From positions 1 through 64,000 of the forward strand of contig CAMHMZ010000004.1 of the NCBI GenBank assembly GCA_946186375.1: a stretch of 64,000 nucleotides of DNA, in the 5' to 3' direction. The stretch is from an uncultured Clostridia bacterium (GTDB lineage Bacteria; Bacillota; Clostridia; Oscillospirales; Oscillospiraceae). The notes below the pieces were generated by a model that saw only the letters and a program-made list of their open reading frames with translations, was not told where the DNA came from and searched no databases. Shown piece by piece: positions 55,845 to 63,966 of this stretch. How positions within the stretch are numbered: the stretch's first letter is position 1; each line of letters begins with the position of its first letter. The translations under genes were made by a program, and so were the position numbers.

Positions 55845-57179
55845 TTACATGGGGCCCCTGTCGCGCAGGAAGGTGTTGAGCGTCTTTTTCCAGCATTCGG
55901 CGGGATGGGCCAGGCCCTCCGTCACGCCGTCAAGCTTTCTCAGTCCCTTCTGCCGTCCCGTGAGCGCAGGCCATACGGGCAGCCCCGCGCCGTTCGGGTC
56001 GCCGGTACGGGCAAAATTGGCCACATAGGCGACCATCTGGCGATGCAGCGCGTAGTCCGTCTCCTCGAAGGGGCGCCAGCTTTTCTCCATCCCGCCGAAC
56101 AGATACCAGAGGTCGACCGCGTGGAAGGCCTTGTAGCTGTTGCCGGGGGGCGTGCGGTCGAAGAAATAACCGTAGACCGGTGCACGCCCGAGCCGCGCGT
56201 TCACTCTCCCCCACTGCCGCGCCATGTAATAGAGGATCGGCGCGAGAAAGTCCTGCGAGGTTACGCCAAAGATAAGCGGGATGTCGAGGCACTTGCCCTC
56301 CTTCAGGAGCTTTCCCGGTTCGTCGCGGATGATCTCCCCGTCGATGCCGGGCTGCACAAGATGGAAATCGTAGTTTTCGCGGCAGACGGCAAACCAAGCC
56401 TCCCACAGCTCCTTTGCAGGAAGGGCGCGGAAGCTCGCCTCGTCCGGCGCGCCGGAGCGCTCGCGCACCTTGGCCCAGAAATCACCGACCTTCTCCTTCG
56501 GCCATGGCCCGGCCAGCTTCGGCACGGCGCCGCCGCCGGACATGAGGACAGCCCCCTGCACGAGCCCCTTGAGCTTGTCGCAGTAGAGGAGATCCGTAAT
56601 GCTCATGGCCCCTGCCGACTGGCCGATCAGCGTCATGCGCTTCGGATCGCCCCCGAAGGATGCGATGTTATCGTAAAGCCAGCGGACAGCCTCGATCTGG
56701 TCGTGCAGGCCGAGGTTCAGATTTTCATACAGGGAAAAGACATTGAGCCGGTAGCCGACGGAGACGAAGACGATCCCCTCTTCCGCATAGGCCCGGCAGT
56801 CGCCGTAAGGCATTTCGCCCACCGTGCCGGTCTCGTGCCCGCCGCCGTGGATAAAAATCAGCACCGGCGCGTCCTTCGCGTCCTCCGGCGCGACGATGTT
56901 GAGCGTCATGGGAGACTCCGCGTAGGTAAATTCCATGCCGCTGCGAAACTCCTTGCAGTAGAAGGCCCCCTCGCCCGTCGCGTCGTCGCGGAAGGAGCTG
57001 TACTGCCAGCAGTCTACTTCGCCCTTCGTCGCATCGAGCTCGCCGTCCCAGTGCCGGATCCTGACCGGGCGCTCGAAGCGCTCCGTCACCGCGTAGGGGA
57101 TACCGCGAAAAAGCCGCACGCCGTCCTTCTCTTCTCCGCGGACAGCGCCGCAGGGAGTCTGCACGATACAGGCAGCCAT
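55845..57179 (-). CDS. Type-B carboxylesterase
   Basis: A 444-residue alpha/beta hydrolase of the carboxylesterase B family. The N-terminal VQTPCGAVRGEEKDGVRLFR is typical, the oxyanion hole is in FIHGGGHETG (111-114), and the nucleophile is Ser188 in GQSAGAMS. The C-terminal FHAVDLWYLFGG holds the catalytic His in the HxxDL-like motif. No signal peptide. It would cleave esters, such as dietary or xenobiotic ones; the substrate is unknown. GGAGGAGAGGATC precedes the ATG. Confidence 0.92.
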   Translation of the reverse strand: MAACIVQTPCGAVRGEEKDGVRLFRGIPYAVTERFERPVRIRHWDGELDATKGEVDCWQYSSFRDDATGEGAFYCKEFRSGMEFTYAESPMTLNIVAPEDAKDAPVLIFIHGGGHETGTVGEMPYGDCRAYAEEGIVFVSVGYRLNVFSLYENLNLGLHDQIEAVRWLYDNIASFGGDPKRMTLIGQSAGAMSITDLLYCDKLKGLVQGAVLMSGGGAVPKLAGPWPKEKVGDFWAKVRERSGAPDEASFRALPAKELWEAWFAVCRENYDFHLVQPGIDGEIIRDEPGKLLKEGKCLDIPLIFGVTSQDFLAPILYYMARQWGRVNARLGRAPVYGYFFDRTPPGNSYKAFHAVDLWYLFGGMEKSWRPFEETDYALHRQMVAYVANFARTGDPNGAGLPVWPALTGRQKGLRKLDGVTEGLAHPAECWKKTLNTFLRDRGPM

Positions 57180-57209
57180 GATCCTCTCCTCCTTTTGTTC
57201 TATATCTTT

Positions 57210-57238
57210 AGTTTATCGCACAGCAGCCTCGTAAGCAA
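57210..57238 (-). promoter_or_regulatory. Possible promoter of the carboxylesterase
   Basis: On the minus strand TTGCTT (57238-57233), 17-bp spacer, TAAACT (57215-57210), 31 bp before the ATG. Confidence 0.45.
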
Positions 57239-57312
57239 GGCTTCTTTTCCACGACGAACAAAAATCCCGCGGAGAAAAGTTCAAATTCTGTTTATTTTTC
57301 TCTCCCTTCATG

Positions 57313-57321
57313 TGGTATAAT
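57313..57321 (+). promoter_or_regulatory. Extended -10 promoter for the acyltransferase gene
   Basis: TGGTATAAT, a perfect TGN plus TATAAT; the -35 region (TTTATT) is weak. The gene starts 30 bp later. Confidence 0.55.
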
Positions 57322-57350
57322 ACCTCTCGTCTTTTGATAAGAGGGATCCT

Positions 57351-58127
57351 ATGGAAGAGAAAAAAACGTCATTACTGTACAAAATCATCCGTTTTCTGGT
57401 CTGGCTTTTCTCTCCGAAATTCCAGACGGAGGGGCTGGAAAACCTGCCGGACGAGCCCTGCATCATCGTCGGCAATCACAGCCAGATGTACGGGCCGGTC
57501 GCCGGGGAGATCTTCTTTCCCGGAAAGCACGATATCTGGTGCGCCGGGCAGATGATGCACCGCGAGGAGGTCGCGGCCTACGCCTTTGAGGACTTCTGGT
57601 CCTTTAAGCCCAAATGGACACACGGCTTTTTCCGTTTGCTGAGTCATCTGATCGTGCCCATCTCAGTGCTGATTTTCAATAACGCCAACACCATCCCTGT
57701 CTATCACGACTCGCGCCTTATTACGACCTATCGGCTTTCGATCGAGCACCTGCGCGCCGGGCGCAGCATGATCATCTTCCCTGAGAAAAACGAGCGGTAC
57801 AACAACATCCTATACGCCTTTCAGGACAAGTTCGTCGATCTCGCCCGCTTTTACTATAAGAAGACCGGGCAGGAGCTGCAGTTTGTGCCGCTGTATATCT
57901 GCCCGAAGCGCAAAACCATGGTGCTCGGCGAGCCCGTGCGCTTCGACGCCTCCGCTCCCATCGGAGAAGAGCGCGAGCGCATCTGCTCTGTCATAGCGGA
58001 GCGCATCACAGAGATCGCCGCCTCCCTGCCCGAGCACACCGTCGTCCCCTACCGCAACATCCGTAAACGCGATTATCCCAAGAACATCCCAATCGAGGTA
58101 ACTGCTGATGAAACGCACCCCTGTTGA
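57351..58127 (+). CDS. PlsC-type acyltransferase, divergent
   Basis: A 258-residue protein of the lysophospholipid acyltransferase fold. Motif I is CIIVGNHSQMYGPVAGE: the His is present but the Asp five residues later in HX4D is a Gly. Motif III reads IIFPEKNERYNN in place of FPEGTR. NNANTIPVYHDSRLI precedes. These changes suggest an unusual substrate or loss of the classic charge relay. It overlaps the downstream PAP2 gene by 20 bp, so both probably act in one lipid or lipid-linked pathway at the membrane. Confidence 0.78.
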   Translation: MEEKKTSLLYKIIRFLVWLFSPKFQTEGLENLPDEPCIIVGNHSQMYGPVAGEIFFPGKHDIWCAGQMMHREEVAAYAFEDFWSFKPKWTHGFFRLLSHLIVPISVLIFNNANTIPVYHDSRLITTYRLSIEHLRAGRSMIIFPEKNERYNNILYAFQDKFVDLARFYYKKTGQELQFVPLYICPKRKTMVLGEPVRFDASAPIGEERERICSVIAERITEIAASLPEHTVVPYRNIRKRDYPKNIPIEVTADETHPC

Positions 58128-58797
58128 TTATTCCGGTTTCCGCCTTTCCCGTATGAACGAGCCCCGCTTTCGCCACGCCTGGCTGCTGGCCGGGTGGATC
58201 TTTTATTTCGCGATGTACTTCATTACCGAGAATTTGATCCCGCCCGAGGCCTGCCACAGTGTGCACTGTGCGCTGGACGACCTGATCCCCTTCAACGAGT
58301 TTTTCGTGATCTTCTACGTCGGCTGGTACGTGCTGGTCTTCGGCTCCCTGGCCTATACCTTCTTCTATGACGTCCCGTCCTTTAAGAAGCTGCAGACCTA
58401 TATCATTATCACCCAGGTCATTGCGATGAGCTGCTATATCCTCTGGCCGAGCCGCCAGGATCTGCGGCCCGATGTCTTCGTCCGCGACAATCTGCTCACG
58501 CGCCTGATGGCCTTCATCTATTCCTTTGACACCAGCACGGGCGTCTGCCCTTCGCTGCACGTCGGCTATTCGCTGGGCATTCTCTCCGTCTTCTGGAAGG
58601 ACAAGACCCAGTCCCGCCTCTTCAAGGGCGCGCTGCTGTTCGTCGTCATCATGATCTGCCTGGCCGTCTGCTTTGTCAAGCAGCACTCCGCGCTCGACGT
58701 TCTCGCCGCCCTGCCCATGTGCCTGCTGGCCGAGATCCTGGTCTATGGGCGCGATTACTGGAAGCCGCGGCTTCGCGAGAAGCGGCTCGCGCTTTGA
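58108..58797 (+). CDS. PAP2 superfamily membrane phosphatase/transferase
   Basis: A 229-residue membrane protein with about five to six helices and PAP2 motifs: VCPSLHVGYSLGIL (motif C2 with the catalytic His) and CFVKQHSALDVLAALP (motif C3). The PSLH/KQHxxxD form is that of the inositol-phosphorylceramide-synthase-like PAP2 branch. It may act on phosphatidic acid or another lipid phosphate. Translation is probably coupled to the acyltransferase gene it overlaps. It resembles the protein at 59971-60642 in motif type. Confidence 0.84.
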   Translation: MKRTPVDYSGFRLSRMNEPRFRHAWLLAGWIFYFAMYFITENLIPPEACHSVHCALDDLIPFNEFFVIFYVGWYVLVFGSLAYTFFYDVPSFKKLQTYIIITQVIAMSCYILWPSRQDLRPDVFVRDNLLTRLMAFIYSFDTSTGVCPSLHVGYSLGILSVFWKDKTQSRLFKGALLFVVIMICLAVCFVKQHSALDVLAALPMCLLAEILVYGRDYWKPRLREKRLAL

Positions 58798-58816
58798 CGG
58801 AGCGGCAGATTTGTCA

Positions 58817-58845
58817 TTGACTTTCTCCTGCTCCTGCGGGATAAT
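58817..58845 (+). promoter_or_regulatory. Sigma-A-type promoter for the FMN oxidase gene
   Basis: TTGACT at 58817-58822 and GATAAT at 58840-58845, spacer 17 bp. Confidence 0.65.
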
Positions 58846-58895
58846 GAAAAAAGAAGCATAACCGCCACCGTGAGACTGTAAAGGAGAGAGAGACC

Positions 58896-59915
58896 ATGAC
58901 CTATCAGGAGATCCATGACCTCGCCAGGACCGAGGTCGGCCCCTACTGCAAAAACTGTCCTGTCTGCAACGGCCGCGCCTGCGGCAACAGCATGCCCGGC
59001 CCCGGCAGCAAGCAGCCCGGCAACGTCGCCGCGCGTAACTTCGACAAATGGCAGGAGATCTGCGTGAACATGGACACGCTCTGCCCGAATGTCGAGCCGG
59101 ACGTCGGCTTCGACTTCGCCGGGCGGCACTTCTCCGCGCCGATCTTCGCCGCGCCCATCGGCGCGCTGGATATGCATTATGGGCCGAAATACAAGGATCC
59201 GGCCTATAACGCCATTCTCGTCAAGGCCGCCGCGGAATACGGCGTCGCCGCGCTGACGGGCGACGGGGTGAACCCCGACATCATGATCGACGCCGTGCGT
59301 GAGATGGCCAAGGTCGACGGGATCGGCATCCCGACGATCAAGCCCTGGAACAAGGAAGCCGTCTTCCAGAAGCTCGACTGGGTCAGCACCAACCGCATCT
59401 TTGCCGTCGCCATGGACGTCGACGGCGCGGGCCTGCCTTTCCTCAAGGCCATGAACCCCAACGCGGGCAGCAAGTCCGTCGAGGAAATGCGCGAGATCAT
59501 CGACTATGCCGCGCGACCCTTCATCATCAAGGGCATCATGACTCCTGCGGGCGCGCGCAAGGCCGTCGAGGCCGGCGCCTCCGCCATCGTCGTGTCCAAC
59601 CACGGCGGGCGCGTGCAGGGCGGCACCCCCTCCACGGCCGAGGTGCTCCCCGCCATCGCCGATGCGGTGAAGGGGCAGCTCACTATCTTTGTCGACGGCG
59701 GGATCCGCTCGGGTCTGGACGTGTTCCGCGCGATCGCACTCGGCGCCGACGCCGTGCTGATCGGCCGCCCGATCCTCAACATGATCTACGGCGGCGGCGA
59801 AGAGGGCTTCCGCGTGTATCTCGACAAGATCGTTGGTGAGCTGAAGAGCACCATGACCATGTGCGGCGCGGCCAGCCTTAAGGACATCGACCGCAGCAAG
59901 CTCTTCGGATACTGA
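58896..59915 (+). CDS. FMN-dependent alpha-hydroxy-acid oxidizing protein
   Basis: A 339-residue TIM-barrel flavoenzyme of the lactate/glycolate oxidase family. Active-site parts: VVSNHGGRVQGGTPSTAEVL with the catalytic His and Arg, IFVDGGIRSGLDVFRAIALG for the FMN phosphate, and ADAVLIGRP. Unlike classic members, it starts with a Cys-rich stretch (YCKNCPVCNGRACGN; Cys18, 21, 24, 29), which could bind a metal or Fe-S cluster. It may be a lactate or other 2-hydroxyacid dehydrogenase in an anaerobe. AAAGGAGAGAG precedes the ATG. Confidence 0.87.
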   Translation: MTYQEIHDLARTEVGPYCKNCPVCNGRACGNSMPGPGSKQPGNVAARNFDKWQEICVNMDTLCPNVEPDVGFDFAGRHFSAPIFAAPIGALDMHYGPKYKDPAYNAILVKAAAEYGVAALTGDGVNPDIMIDAVREMAKVDGIGIPTIKPWNKEAVFQKLDWVSTNRIFAVAMDVDGAGLPFLKAMNPNAGSKSVEEMREIIDYAARPFIIKGIMTPAGARKAVEAGASAIVVSNHGGRVQGGTPSTAEVLPAIADAVKGQLTIFVDGGIRSGLDVFRAIALGADAVLIGRPILNMIYGGGEEGFRVYLDKIVGELKSTMTMCGAASLKDIDRSKLFGY

Positions 59916-59927
59916 GCTGATTTCTCA

Positions 59928-59968
59928 TAAGAAAAAACCGGGATCGGACGATCCCGGTTTTTTCTTAT
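59928..59968. terminator. Bidirectional terminator
   Basis: ATAAGAAAAAACCGGGAT pairs exactly with ATCCCGGTTTTTTCTTAT across CGGACG, between the FMN oxidase and the convergent PAP2 gene. Confidence 0.9.
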
Positions 59969-59970
59969 TC

Positions 59971-60642
59971 TCAGCGTGTCAGTCGACGCACGATCCTGTT
60001 GACCGGCGCTCCGTAGACGTTTTGCAGTGCTTTACTGCCGCAGAGGGCATAGCAGCCTTCGCTCAGCGCGATCCCTCCGAAGACGTCTGCGAGCACATGC
60101 TGCCGCACCGTCAGCGTGGATACGCAGACCGCAAGCGCCATGAAGAGCGAGAAGGCGCGCAGATGCAAAGGCACGTCCTTCTTCCCGCGCAGGCCGATCC
60201 AGCAGAGCCAGGCCAGATAGCAGTGCACCGAGGGAAAGAGATTGTCCGGCGTATCGACGCGGTAAAGAAGCTCCACAAGCTGTTCCCAGAGCGAGCTGCC
60301 GCCCGGCGTTGGGCGGACGATGGTCGTGGGGAAAAAAGCGAAAAACAGGAGACAGACAAGCTTTGCCAGAAGATTGGCGGCAAAGAAGCGGTCGGCCTCC
60401 TCCCTCTCCCGGAGGGAGACGAGCCAATAGACAAAGCCCCACCAGAGAAAGCAGCCGAAATAAAAGAGCATCGTCCAGGGCAAAAGCGGAAACTGCGCGT
60501 CGATGGGGAGGCTCAGATCGTGCGGCGCTCTGCCGCGGGCCAGGAAGCTGCCGAGCGGAAAGAGGACGCGGTTCGTGAGGATCATGAGCGCCAGAGACAC
60601 GGCAAAATACACGGTTTTTTCTTTGTCAGCCGATTTCAGCAT
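59971..60642 (-). CDS. PAP2 superfamily membrane protein
   Basis: A 223-residue membrane protein with about six helices. PAP2 motifs: NLFPSVHCYLAWL and LTVRQHVLADVFGGIAL, with the catalytic histidines. Near the N-terminus NRVLFPLGSFLARGR precedes the first external loop. The only good in-frame ATG near the family start is 60642 (MLKSADKEKTVYF), though a clear ribosome site is missing; the frame is open to 60744. It lies behind a HAD phosphatase and murF on the same strand, so a role in undecaprenyl-phosphate or lipid-phosphate recycling is possible but not shown. Confidence 0.78.
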   Translation of the reverse strand: MLKSADKEKTVYFAVSLALMILTNRVLFPLGSFLARGRAPHDLSLPIDAQFPLLPWTMLFYFGCFLWWGFVYWLVSLREREEADRFFAANLLAKLVCLLFFAFFPTTIVRPTPGGSSLWEQLVELLYRVDTPDNLFPSVHCYLAWLCWIGLRGKKDVPLHLRAFSLFMALAVCVSTLTVRQHVLADVFGGIALSEGCYALCGSKALQNVYGAPVNRIVRRLTR

Positions 60643-60694
60643 GTTGATGCATACAGGCGCTGCGACCGTTCGTCCGCGCCTGTCCTTTCGATTT

Positions 60695-61384
60695 TTATAA
60701 GCTCTCCAGCAGAGGCAGGAGCTCGTCCAGGTGCCGGATCTCATAGTCCGGTACGATGTCCTCCCGGCCGGGCAGCCCCTTGGGATTGTACCAGCAGCTG
60801 AGGATCCCGGCGTTCACGCCGCCGCGGATGTCCGAGGTGAGGCTGTCGCCGACGATGATCGCGCGCGAGCGCTCAAAGCCGGGGATCTGCGCAAAGCAGC
60901 GTTCGAAAAATTCCCGGCTCGGCTTGTCGCAGCCGATGAGCTCCGAGATGAAGATCTTCTCAAAGCAGTCTTTGATCCCGGCGCTTTCCATGCGGCTCTC
61001 CTGCACGGAGGCCAGGCCGTTCGAGACGAGAAAGACCCGGTGTCTCCCCTGCAGCGCCTGCAGCAGCTCCTGTGCGCCGGGCATGAACCAGTGCCCCTCG
61101 TGCAGCAGCGACTCATAACGCTCGCAGGCCTCGCGCCCTGAGACGGCAAGCCCCTGCTCGGCAAAGAAGGCCTCAAAGCGCCCGACGAGCACCTCCTCGC
61201 GCGTCAGGAGCCCCTCCTCGAGCTTTTCCCAGAAGCGGATGTTGATAACGGGATAGCGGGCCAGACGCTCCTCGGTGGGCTCGATGCCGCGCTCGGAGAG
61301 CATGCGGGTGAGCGCTGTCCGCTCAGCCATGGAAAAGTCCAGGATCGTGTTGTCCAGGTCCAGGAAAACAAAGGCTTCCTTCAT
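60695..61384 (-). CDS. HAD hydrolase, YjjG-like
   Basis: A 229-residue HAD phosphatase. Motif I is FLDLDNTILDFS with Asp9 and Asp11, motif II VSNG, motif III Lys in CDKPSREFF, motif IV GDSLTSDIRGG. The cap and order fit the YjjG branch, noncanonical pyrimidine nucleotidases that clear unusual nucleotides. It overlaps the murF stop by 4 bp (ATGA). Substrate specificity cannot be read. Confidence 0.88.
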   Translation of the reverse strand: MKEAFVFLDLDNTILDFSMAERTALTRMLSERGIEPTEERLARYPVINIRFWEKLEEGLLTREEVLVGRFEAFFAEQGLAVSGREACERYESLLHEGHWFMPGAQELLQALQGRHRVFLVSNGLASVQESRMESAGIKDCFEKIFISELIGCDKPSREFFERCFAQIPGFERSRAIIVGDSLTSDIRGGVNAGILSCWYNPKGLPGREDIVPDYEIRHLDELLPLLESL

Positions 61385-62733
61385 AGCTTCAGCTCCTTGA
61401 TCGCCTCGCTGATCGCGTCAAAGTGCATGCCGCGCGAGGCCTTGACCAGCACGCGATCTCCTTTGCGAAGCTGCCGCGGCAGATCCTCGGTCAACGCCTT
61501 TTGGTTTACATAATGAATTGCCCGGTCTCCTGCACCCAAAGCGAGCTCCGCCGCAAGGGGCCCGGCCGTGAGCACGAGCTCCGCGCCCTTTTCCGCCGCG
61601 TAACGGCCGATGGCCCGGTGCATGTCGGGGCTCTCCTCTCCCATCTCCAGCATATCACCCAGAATACAGACGTGCCGCCCCGGGAGGCTCATCAGCGAAT
61701 CGATACTGCTGCGCAGAGAATCGGGATTGGAGTTGTAGCAGTCGTCGATGAGTGTGACAGAGCCGGTCTCGATCACGGCGCCGCGGCGGCCGACCGTCTC
61801 AAAGCCGGCGATCCCGTCGACGATCTCCTCATCTGTCAGGCCGAAATGCAGCCCCACCGCCGCGCCCGCGAGCGCGGCATAGACAAGATGGCGGCCAAAG
61901 GCGGGGATCCGCACCGGGATGCGGCGCTCCGCCGTCACGATCTCACAGGCGGTGTGCCCCTCGGCTGTGACGCGGATCCGCTCGGCCCTCACATCGCAGC
62001 CCTCGCCGAGGCCATAGAGGATCTTCCGCTGGCGGCAGGCAAGGCCGCGCAGCTTCTCGTCGTCGCCGTTTACAAAGATCGGCGCCCCATCGGGCATGAG
62101 CTCCAGCATCTCGGTCTTGGCGCGCAGAACGCCGTCGAGATCGTGCAGCTGTTCGAGATGTGCGTGCCCGATCACCGTGTAGACGGCGCAGTCCGGCCGC
62201 GCGATCCGCGCAAGCGAGCGCATCTCGCCGAAGCCGGAGATCCCCATCTCCACCACGGCGACCTCATGCTCCGGACGGATGCGCGAGACAGTCATCGGGA
62301 CGCCGATCTGGTTATTGAGATTTCCTTCCGTTTTCAAAACACGCAGGCGCTGCGAGAGGACCGAGGCGACCATCTCCTTGGCCGAGGTCTTCCCGACGCT
62401 GCCGGTGATACCGACGACGGGCAGCTTAAGCGTCTCGCGATAGCCTGCGGCGATCTGCTCGACCGCCGTCTGTACGCTCTCCACGAGCAGCACCGCTCCC
62501 TCGACGCCCTCCGGCACTCGCTCGGCCAGGCAGCAGGCCGCTCCGCGCTCCAGCGCCGCGGCGATATAGTCGTGGCCGTCCACGCGCTCGCCGCGGTAGG
62601 CCGCGAAGAGGTCGCCGGGCCTCACGGCGCGGCTGTCGATCACGAGCTCGCCGAGCTCTGTATTTTCATCGGCTTCGCCGCACAGTCTGCCCCCGCAGAG
62701 CGCCGCCGCGCGTCCGATCGTCATTCCCCACAT
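61381..62733 (-). CDS. murF: UDP-MurNAc-tripeptide-D-Ala-D-Ala ligase
   Basis: A 450-residue Mur ligase that adds D-Ala-D-Ala to complete the pentapeptide precursor. The ATP loop is VVGITGSVGKTSAKEMVASV, and EVAVVEMGISGFGEM and LIDDCYNSNPDSLRSSIDSL are MurF-specific. It is separate from the dcw cluster, 31 kb away, in an operon with a HAD and a PAP2 gene. A GTG at 62742 also opens the frame; the ATG at 62733 has GAGGTGG upstream. Its promoter overlaps that of the divergent exonuclease gene. Confidence 0.95.
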   Translation of the reverse strand: MWGMTIGRAAALCGGRLCGEADENTELGELVIDSRAVRPGDLFAAYRGERVDGHDYIAAALERGAACCLAERVPEGVEGAVLLVESVQTAVEQIAAGYRETLKLPVVGITGSVGKTSAKEMVASVLSQRLRVLKTEGNLNNQIGVPMTVSRIRPEHEVAVVEMGISGFGEMRSLARIARPDCAVYTVIGHAHLEQLHDLDGVLRAKTEMLELMPDGAPIFVNGDDEKLRGLACRQRKILYGLGEGCDVRAERIRVTAEGHTACEIVTAERRIPVRIPAFGRHLVYAALAGAAVGLHFGLTDEEIVDGIAGFETVGRRGAVIETGSVTLIDDCYNSNPDSLRSSIDSLMSLPGRHVCILGDMLEMGEESPDMHRAIGRYAAEKGAELVLTAGPLAAELALGAGDRAIHYVNQKALTEDLPRQLRKGDRVLVKASRGMHFDAISEAIKELKL

Positions 62734-62768
62734 AAGCTCCACCTCGTCAGTCAGCTTTCTGTCGACTT

Positions 62769-62797
62769 ACTATATCAGCTTTTTCCCATCTTGTCAA
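62769..62797 (-). promoter_or_regulatory. Sigma-A-type promoter of murF
   Basis: On the minus strand a perfect TTGACA (62797-62792), 17-bp spacer and TATAGT (62774-62769). Its -35 box overlaps, on the opposite strand, the -35 box of the promoter at 62791-62819. Confidence 0.8.
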
Positions 62798-62819
62798 AAC
62801 AGGGAAAGAGGTATATAAT
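62791..62819 (+). promoter_or_regulatory. Sigma-A-type promoter of the exonuclease gene
   Basis: TTGTCA at 62791-62796, 17-bp spacer and TATAAT at 62814-62819, 36 bp before the ATG; back to back with the murF promoter. Confidence 0.8.
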
Positions 62820-62855
62820 GTCCTTCTGTAATTTACTATAGAAGGATTTGTTTTT

Positions 62856-63863
62856 ATGCACTATGTCGTGGTGGATCTGGAGTGGAATCAGGCGATGAGC
62901 TCCAAGTCCTCCGTTTTCAACAAGCTCCCCATCCATCTGCGGGGAGAGATCATCGAGATCGGTGCCGTGAAGCTCAACGAGGACATGAGCCTCGGCGAGG
63001 AGTTTACCATCGACGTCAAGCCCGTCTATTTCCGCCGCATGCACTACAAGGTGAAGAAGATCACCGGCTTTGACAAGGAGCGGCTGAGCCGCGGCGTGCC
63101 CTTCCCCGACGCGCTGGAGCAGTTTCGCGCCTGGTGCGGGGACGACGTCACCTTCATCACCTGGGGCTGCGACGATCAGGGTATCCTCGAGCAGAACATC
63201 ATCATCCACGACCTCGACTGGGACTGGATCGCCGGCTGGATCAACCTGCAGCTCATCTACAATCTGCAGACCGGACTGGACAAGAACCAGAAGTCGCTCG
63301 CCAGTGCTATGGAGCACTTCGGCATCGAGCAGACGCGCGTGGCGCACGACGCGCTGGGCGACGCCTATAACACCGCGCTCGTGAGCGCGCAGCTCAATAT
63401 GGCCGAGGGTCTGCGCCAGTACGCCGACGCAGAGCGGATCCTTGCCAGCCGCATGCCGAACTACAAGGCGCCGGAGGATCGCCCCGAGGAGCCGGACACC
63501 CTGCTGCACGAGAGCTTCGATGGCTTTCAGAGCAAGGCCGCCGCGTTTGTCGATCCCCGTGTCGGCTCCTTCAACTGCCCTGTCTGCGGCAAGCCGCTCG
63601 AGGGCGTGAAGTGGGTCAACCAGGGCGATCAGCGCTACATGAATCTCTTTACCTGTGACACGGACGGCAGCTATCTCACCCGTGTGCGCTTTCGTCACCG
63701 CGGCGACGCCGAGGGCTGGAGCGCGAGCATGCTGGTGTATGAGGCCGACGAGGACATGCGTGAGTATTACCGCATGAAGTCCACGCAGGCCCGCCGCCGC
63801 GGCCGCGGCCACACCGCCCGCAAAAACCGCCCCGCCGGAAAGAACGAGAAAAACCAGGGTTGA
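62856..63863 (+). CDS. DEDDh 3'-5' exonuclease with C-terminal Cys motif
   Basis: A 335-residue exonuclease of the DEDDh (RNase T/KapD/ERI-1-like) group. Metal residues: Asp7 and Glu9 in VVVDLEWNQ, Asp106/107 in WGCDDQGIL, His164 and Asp169 in VAHDALGDAYNTA. After the nuclease domain (~185) comes a linker and a putative metal-binding piece with Cys241-x2-Cys244 (NCPVCGKP) and Cys267 (LFTCD), then a basic tail (QARRRGRGHTARKNRPAGK). These suggest RNA or nucleic-acid binding. AGAAGGA precedes the ATG. The stop codon lies next to a terminator stem. Confidence 0.86.
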   Translation: MHYVVVDLEWNQAMSSKSSVFNKLPIHLRGEIIEIGAVKLNEDMSLGEEFTIDVKPVYFRRMHYKVKKITGFDKERLSRGVPFPDALEQFRAWCGDDVTFITWGCDDQGILEQNIIIHDLDWDWIAGWINLQLIYNLQTGLDKNQKSLASAMEHFGIEQTRVAHDALGDAYNTALVSAQLNMAEGLRQYADAERILASRMPNYKAPEDRPEEPDTLLHESFDGFQSKAAAFVDPRVGSFNCPVCGKPLEGVKWVNQGDQRYMNLFTCDTDGSYLTRVRFRHRGDAEGWSASMLVYEADEDMREYYRMKSTQARRRGRGHTARKNRPAGKNEKNQG

Positions 63864-63880
63864 TAACCCTGGTTTTTTCA
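63849..63880 (+). terminator. Rho-independent terminator after exonuclease gene
   Basis: AAAAACCAGGGTT pairs with AACCCTGGTTTTT across a 3-nt loop; the left arm includes the end of the coding sequence. Confidence 0.85.
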
Positions 63881-63935
63881 TATGATGCGTTTGGTCTCTA
63901 TTTACAGGAGAGCGAAAAATTGGAGTTTGAAAACA

Positions 63936-63966
63936 ATGAGGAATTAGGAGTTAGGAGAGAGGAATG
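63936..63966. repeat. GGAATTAGGAG-type dispersed repeat, copy 2
   Basis: AATGAGGAATTAGGAGTTAG and then GAGAGAGGAATG, like the element at 38208-38240. The last 120 bases of the window hold no recognisable gene; the sequence is AT-richer than the coding DNA. Confidence 0.5.
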
